Shown: piece after piece, positions 61,026-64,000 of the stretch
Numbering within the stretch: the stretch's first letter is position 1
Layout of the letters: each line of letters opens with the position of its first letter
Source of the DNA: LMUY01 sp964244585
GTDB taxonomy: Bacteria; Pseudomonadota; Alphaproteobacteria; Acetobacterales; Acetobacteraceae
Reading direction: 5' to 3'
DNA: 64,000 nt
Assembly: GCA_964244585.1 (NCBI GenBank)
Contig: CAXTJM010000004.1
Coordinates: 167,770 to 231,769, forward strand
The notes under the pieces: model-generated
What the model was told of the DNA's origin: nothing
Databases searched by the model: none
The model's input: only the letters and a program-made list of their open reading frames with translations
Program-made: the position numbers and the translations under genes

Positions 61026-62011
61026 AGCGTTGGATACTGGCTGGAGCCGTGGCCTGTGCCCCCTTGGCCGCACAGGCGCAGGCCATCGACATGAGCAAGG
61101 GCGGCCCGGTGGAGGTCACCTCGCGCGACGGGATGGAGTGGCGCCAGGAGGAGCAGGTCATCATCGCCAAGGGTGACGCCAAGGCGGTCCGCGGCACGGT
61201 GACGGTAACGGCGGACCAGTTGATCGCGCATTACCGCAAGAAGGCCGCGACGGGACCGGCCCTTGCCCCGGCCGCCCCCCCGGCGGCTGCGGCGGCCCCC
61301 GGCGCCACGCCCGACACCGGCAACAACGAGATCTACCGGCTAGAGGCCGTGGGCAACGTCCACATCTTCACCGCGACGGACCAGGCGTTCGGCGACAAGG
61401 CCATCTACGACATGGATCAGTCCGTGCTGGTGATGACCGGGCACGACCTGCACATCGTCACCCCGCAGCAGACCATGTCGGCGCGCGATGTCATGGAATA
61501 CTGGTCGCAGAAACACATGGCGGTCGGCCGCGGCGACGCGGTGGTCAACACCAGCGATGGCCGGCGCCTGCGTGCCGACACGCTGGTCGGCTACACCGCG
61601 GACCCGAATGCGCCGCCAGCGGCCGCCCCGGTGCAGAAAGTGGCCGCCGTGCCGGCAAAGCCCGCCAAGCCCGGGGACGACCCGCTGGCCAATGCCGGCG
61701 GCAAGCTCCAGCGGGTGGACGCGTTCGGCCATGTCGAGGTCCGCACCGCGACCGAGATCATCCACGCCGACAAGGGCGTCTACATCCCCGACACCGGCAT
61801 CGCCCGGTTGGCCGGCAACGTCCACCTGACGCGCGGGCAGAACCAGCTCAACGGCGACCAGGCCCTGATCAACCTGCGTACCGGCGTGTCCACCCTCGTG
61901 CGCGACCCGGGACAGCGGGTCGAGGGTCTTGTCGTGCCGAACGATGCCGGTGCGAAGGATGCCGCACCGGGTGCGCCGAAACCGCCCAAGCCAGGAGTGC
62001 AAACCAAGTGA
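61022..62011 (+). CDS. lptA: LPS transport periplasmic protein LptA, extended form
   Basis: A 329-residue periplasmic protein that forms the bridge for LPS to the outer membrane. Signal peptide KRWILAGAVACAPLAAQAQA. OstA/LptA beta-jellyroll repeats follow: PVEVTSRDGMEWRQEEQVIIAKGDAKAVRGTVTVTADQLIAHY, then AVGNVHIFTATDQAFGDKAIYDMDQSVLVMTG and RLAGNVHLTRGQNQLNGDQALINLRTGVSTL. It is much longer than E. coli LptA (185), with Ala/Pro linkers near residues ~75-100 and ~200-225. Overlaps lptC and lptB. Confidence 0.9.
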   Translation: MKRWILAGAVACAPLAAQAQAIDMSKGGPVEVTSRDGMEWRQEEQVIIAKGDAKAVRGTVTVTADQLIAHYRKKAATGPALAPAAPPAAAAAPGATPDTGNNEIYRLEAVGNVHIFTATDQAFGDKAIYDMDQSVLVMTGHDLHIVTPQQTMSARDVMEYWSQKHMAVGRGDAVVNTSDGRRLRADTLVGYTADPNAPPAAAPVQKVAAVPAKPAKPGDDPLANAGGKLQRVDAFGHVEVRTATEIIHADKGVYIPDTGIARLAGNVHLTRGQNQLNGDQALINLRTGVSTLVRDPGQRVEGLVVPNDAGAKDAAPGAPKPPKPGVQTK

Positions 62012-62760
62012 GCGGGTCCTTGCGGGTGATCGACGGCGGCGCCGGGCTGACGGCGAACGGGGTCGGCAAGACCTACAAGAAGCGGCCGGTGGTGCGGAAC
62101 GTGTCGGTCAACGTGCGCCGGGGCGAGGCCGTCGGCCTGCTCGGCCCGAACGGGGCGGGCAAGACGACGACCTTCTACATGATCGTCGGGCTGGTGCGGC
62201 CGGACACCGGGTCGATCAGCCTGGACGGCCACGACATCACCTCTCTGCCGATGTACCGCCGCGCCCGGCTGGGTATCGGCTACCTGCCGCAGGAGGCCAG
62301 CGTGTTCCGCGGGCTGACGGTAGAGGGCAACATCATGGCGGCGCTGGAGGTGGTGGAGCCGGACGGCGACAAGCGCGACCTGATGCTGGACGAGCTGCTG
62401 GCGGAATTCGGCATCGGCCACCTTCGCCGCACCCCGGCGCTGGCGCTGTCCGGCGGGGAGCGCCGCCGGGTGGAGATCGCCCGCGCCCTGGCCACCCAGC
62501 CCGGCTACATCCTGCTGGACGAGCCACTGGCCGGCATCGACCCGATCGCGGTCGGCGAGATCCGCGACTTGGTGGGCCATCTGAAGGACCGCGGCATCGG
62601 GGTGCTGATCACCGACCACAACGTCCGCGAAACGCTGGAAATCATCGACCGCGCCTACATCATGCATGACGGCCAGTTGCTGATGGAGGGCCGGCCCCAC
62701 GAGGTCGTGCAGCACGAAGACGTGCGGCGCGTGTACCTCGGGGAAAGGTTCAGCCTGTAG
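62008..62760 (+). CDS. lptB: LPS export ABC transporter ATPase LptB
   Basis: The cytoplasmic ATPase that powers LPS extraction. 250 residues from GTG 62008, overlapping lptA by 4 bases. Walker A GPNGAGKTTTFYMIVGL, Q-loop LGIGYLPQEASVFRGLTVEGN (the LptB-typical LPQE), signature LSGGERRRVEIARAL, Walker B YILLDEPLAGIDP and H-loop ITDHNVRETLEI. C-terminal EGRPHEVVQHEDVRRVYLGERFSL is the LptB tail. rpoN follows 11 bases later. Confidence 0.97.
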   Translation: MSGSLRVIDGGAGLTANGVGKTYKKRPVVRNVSVNVRRGEAVGLLGPNGAGKTTTFYMIVGLVRPDTGSISLDGHDITSLPMYRRARLGIGYLPQEASVFRGLTVEGNIMAALEVVEPDGDKRDLMLDELLAEFGIGHLRRTPALALSGGERRRVEIARALATQPGYILLDEPLAGIDPIAVGEIRDLVGHLKDRGIGVLITDHNVRETLEIIDRAYIMHDGQLLMEGRPHEVVQHEDVRRVYLGERFSL

Positions 62761-62771
62761 GGTCGGGCCCC

Positions 62772-64000
62772 ATGGCGATCGGTCCACGGCTCGAATTCAG
62801 GCAATCCCAGTCCCTGGTGATGACGCCGCAGTTGCGGCAGGCCATCAAGCTGCTGCAATTCTCCAACGTCGAGGTATCCGCCTACATCGAGGAAGAGCTG
62901 GAGCGGAACCCGCTGCTGGAGCGGGACGAAAACCAGGACACCATGCCGGAGCGCCCGGCGCCGGACCAGCGGGTCGAAACGCTGGACAGCCTGGACACGG
63001 CCGACCTGCTGCGACAGGAAAAGCTGCCGGACGCGGTGGAAGCCGACCACACCAACAGCTACGATGCCGGCAGCCTGGGGGACGGCGCCGCCGCGTTCAG
63101 CCGCGATGGTGGCAGCGGCCGCGGTTTCGAGGGCGATGACCGCGGCATGGACGACCTGGCGGAGGCGCCGCGCTCCTTGCGGGAGCATCTGAGCCAGCAA
63201 CTCCGCCTCAGCTTCACCGACCCGGTCGATTGCCTGATCGGGGCGCACCTGATCGCCCTGCTGGACCCGGCCGGCCGCGTCGCCGTGGACAGCGCCACGC
63301 TGGCCGACGCGTTGGGCATCGAGCCTGCCCGGGTGGAGCAGGTGCGCAGCCGCATGCAGCGCTTCGACCCTGCCGGCCTGTTCGCCCGGGACCTGCGGGA
63401 GTGCCTGTCCGCCCAGCTTGCCGACCGCAACCGGCTCGATCCGGCGATGCAGGCCCTGCTGGACAACCTGGACCTGCTGGGCCAGCGCGACCTGCGGCGG
63501 CTGCGCGAGCTGTGCGACGTGGATGCGGAGGATCTGGCGGACATGATCGCCGAGATCCGCATGCTGAATCCCAAGCCCGGCGCCGCATACGAAAGCGGCC
63601 CGGTGGCGGCGATCCTGCCGGACGTGCTGATGCGCCGGGCGCCCATCCGCGGCGAGGATGGCAGCGAGTGGCTGCTGGAGCTCAATCCGGAGACGATGCC
63701 CCGCGTCCTGGTGAACCAGGGCTTCCACGCCCGCATCCTCACCCGCACCAAGCGGGAGGACCGGGCGTTCCTGGGCGAGCAGCTCTCCTCCGCCAACTGG
63801 CTGGTGAAGTCGCTGCAGCAGCGGGCACAGACCATCCTGAAGGTCTCGGCGGAGATCGTGCGGCGGCAGGATGCCTTCTTCCACCACGGCGTGGCGCATC
63901 TGCGGCCGCTGATCCTGCGCGACATCGCCGACGCGGTGGAGATGCACGAAAGCACGGTCAGCCGCGTCACCGCCAACAAGTACATCGCCACGCCGCGCGG
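62772..64000 (+). CDS. rpoN: RNA polymerase sigma-54 factor RpoN, cut by the window edge
   Basis: The first ~409 residues of sigma-54; the frame is open to the end and the RpoN box lies beyond. Region I is visible at the N-terminus (RLEFRQSQSLVMTPQLRQAIKLLQFSNVEV), which contacts enhancer-binding ATPases, followed by the acidic linker. The core-binding domain follows (SLREHLSQQLRLSF), then LNPKPGAAYESGP and the HTH region (AEIVRRQDAFFHHGVAHLRPLILRDIADAVEMHESTVSRVTANKY). It is the last visible gene of the kdsD-lptCAB-rpoN cluster; rpoN after lptB is the standard order in proteobacteria. Confidence 0.96.
   Translation, partial: MAIGPRLEFRQSQSLVMTPQLRQAIKLLQFSNVEVSAYIEEELERNPLLERDENQDTMPERPAPDQRVETLDSLDTADLLRQEKLPDAVEADHTNSYDAGSLGDGAAAFSRDGGSGRGFEGDDRGMDDLAEAPRSLREHLSQQLRLSFTDPVDCLIGAHLIALLDPAGRVAVDSATLADALGIEPARVEQVRSRMQRFDPAGLFARDLRECLSAQLADRNRLDPAMQALLDNLDLLGQRDLRRLRELCDVDAEDLADMIAEIRMLNPKPGAAYESGPVAAILPDVLMRRAPIRGEDGSEWLLELNPETMPRVLVNQGFHARILTRTKREDRAFLGEQLSSANWLVKSLQQRAQTILKVSAEIVRRQDAFFHHGVAHLRPLILRDIADAVEMHESTVSRVTANKYIATPR

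Overview
The window is a dense, very GC-rich (about 70% by eye) stretch of bacterial chromosome. Gene content and order point to an alphaproteobacterium, most likely of the Acetobacteraceae/Rhodospirillales. The signs are the DUF177-rpmF-plsX-fabH-ihfA-merR order next to a CBP3-type cytochrome bc1 chaperone and BamE, the DUF983/UPF0262 pair, an NDUFA9-type protein, and the kdsD-lptC-lptA-lptB-rpoN cluster. No phage, transposase or CRISPR was seen. The genus assignment is inference from gene families, not from a search. All CDS coordinates include the stop codon.

Layout. 0-7.3 kb: end of a glycerate 2-kinase, pyruvate kinase, a TetR regulator convergent with a giant LplT-PlsC-acyl-ACP synthetase fusion, and an LpxL/HtrB-type acyltransferase; the fusion gene carries two 13-bp palindromes at its 5' end. 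7.4-9.7 kb: an MFS exporter, a gene-poor gap and a coiled-coil protein. 9.7-16.6 kb: a spermidine/putrescine-type ABC importer flanked by two paralogous flavin monooxygenases of the NtaA/SnaA/DszA type, plausibly an uptake-and-cleavage module for an organic N or S compound. 16.8-19.4 kb: two divergent MFS genes and tRNA-Pro(GGG). 19.4-24.4 kb: the conserved lipid/ribosome/envelope block. 24.5-31.5 kb: hemW, an exported molybdopterin-domain-like protein, DUF4337, rsmI, an LpoA-like lipoprotein, a PhoR-type kinase and an MFS protein. 31.5-38.0 kb: a YejABEF peptide importer translationally coupled to a HisN/IMPase phosphatase and a small exported Q/N-rich protein. 38.1-43.1 kb: kdsB, pheA, DUF983, UPF0262, mtnA, a DUF2272 lipoprotein and a GNAT acetyltransferase.

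43.1-47.8 kb: a rhodanese, a sterol-desaturase-type hydroxylase coupled to a YncE-like beta-propeller protein, a DUF3060 protein, a single-domain response regulator and a GST. 47.9-54.3 kb: glutamate synthase with a DUF2059 gene between gltD and gltB. 54.5-58.4 kb: an NDUFA9-like protein, a membrane protein, tRNA-Leu(CAG), a small membrane protein and a chemoreceptor; the last two lie between tRNA-Leu and a second copy of its 3' end. 58.6-64 kb: RNase D, KdsD, LptC, LptA, LptB and the start of rpoN, cut by the window edge.

The strongest items for follow-up are the TGAAC-N3-GTTCA tandem operator beside a TetR gene, the tRNA-Leu 3'-end duplication flanking the chemoreceptor islet, and the double-monooxygenase ABC module. 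Start codons were chosen from Shine-Dalgarno-like sequences, overlaps and family N-termini; uncertain ones are stated.
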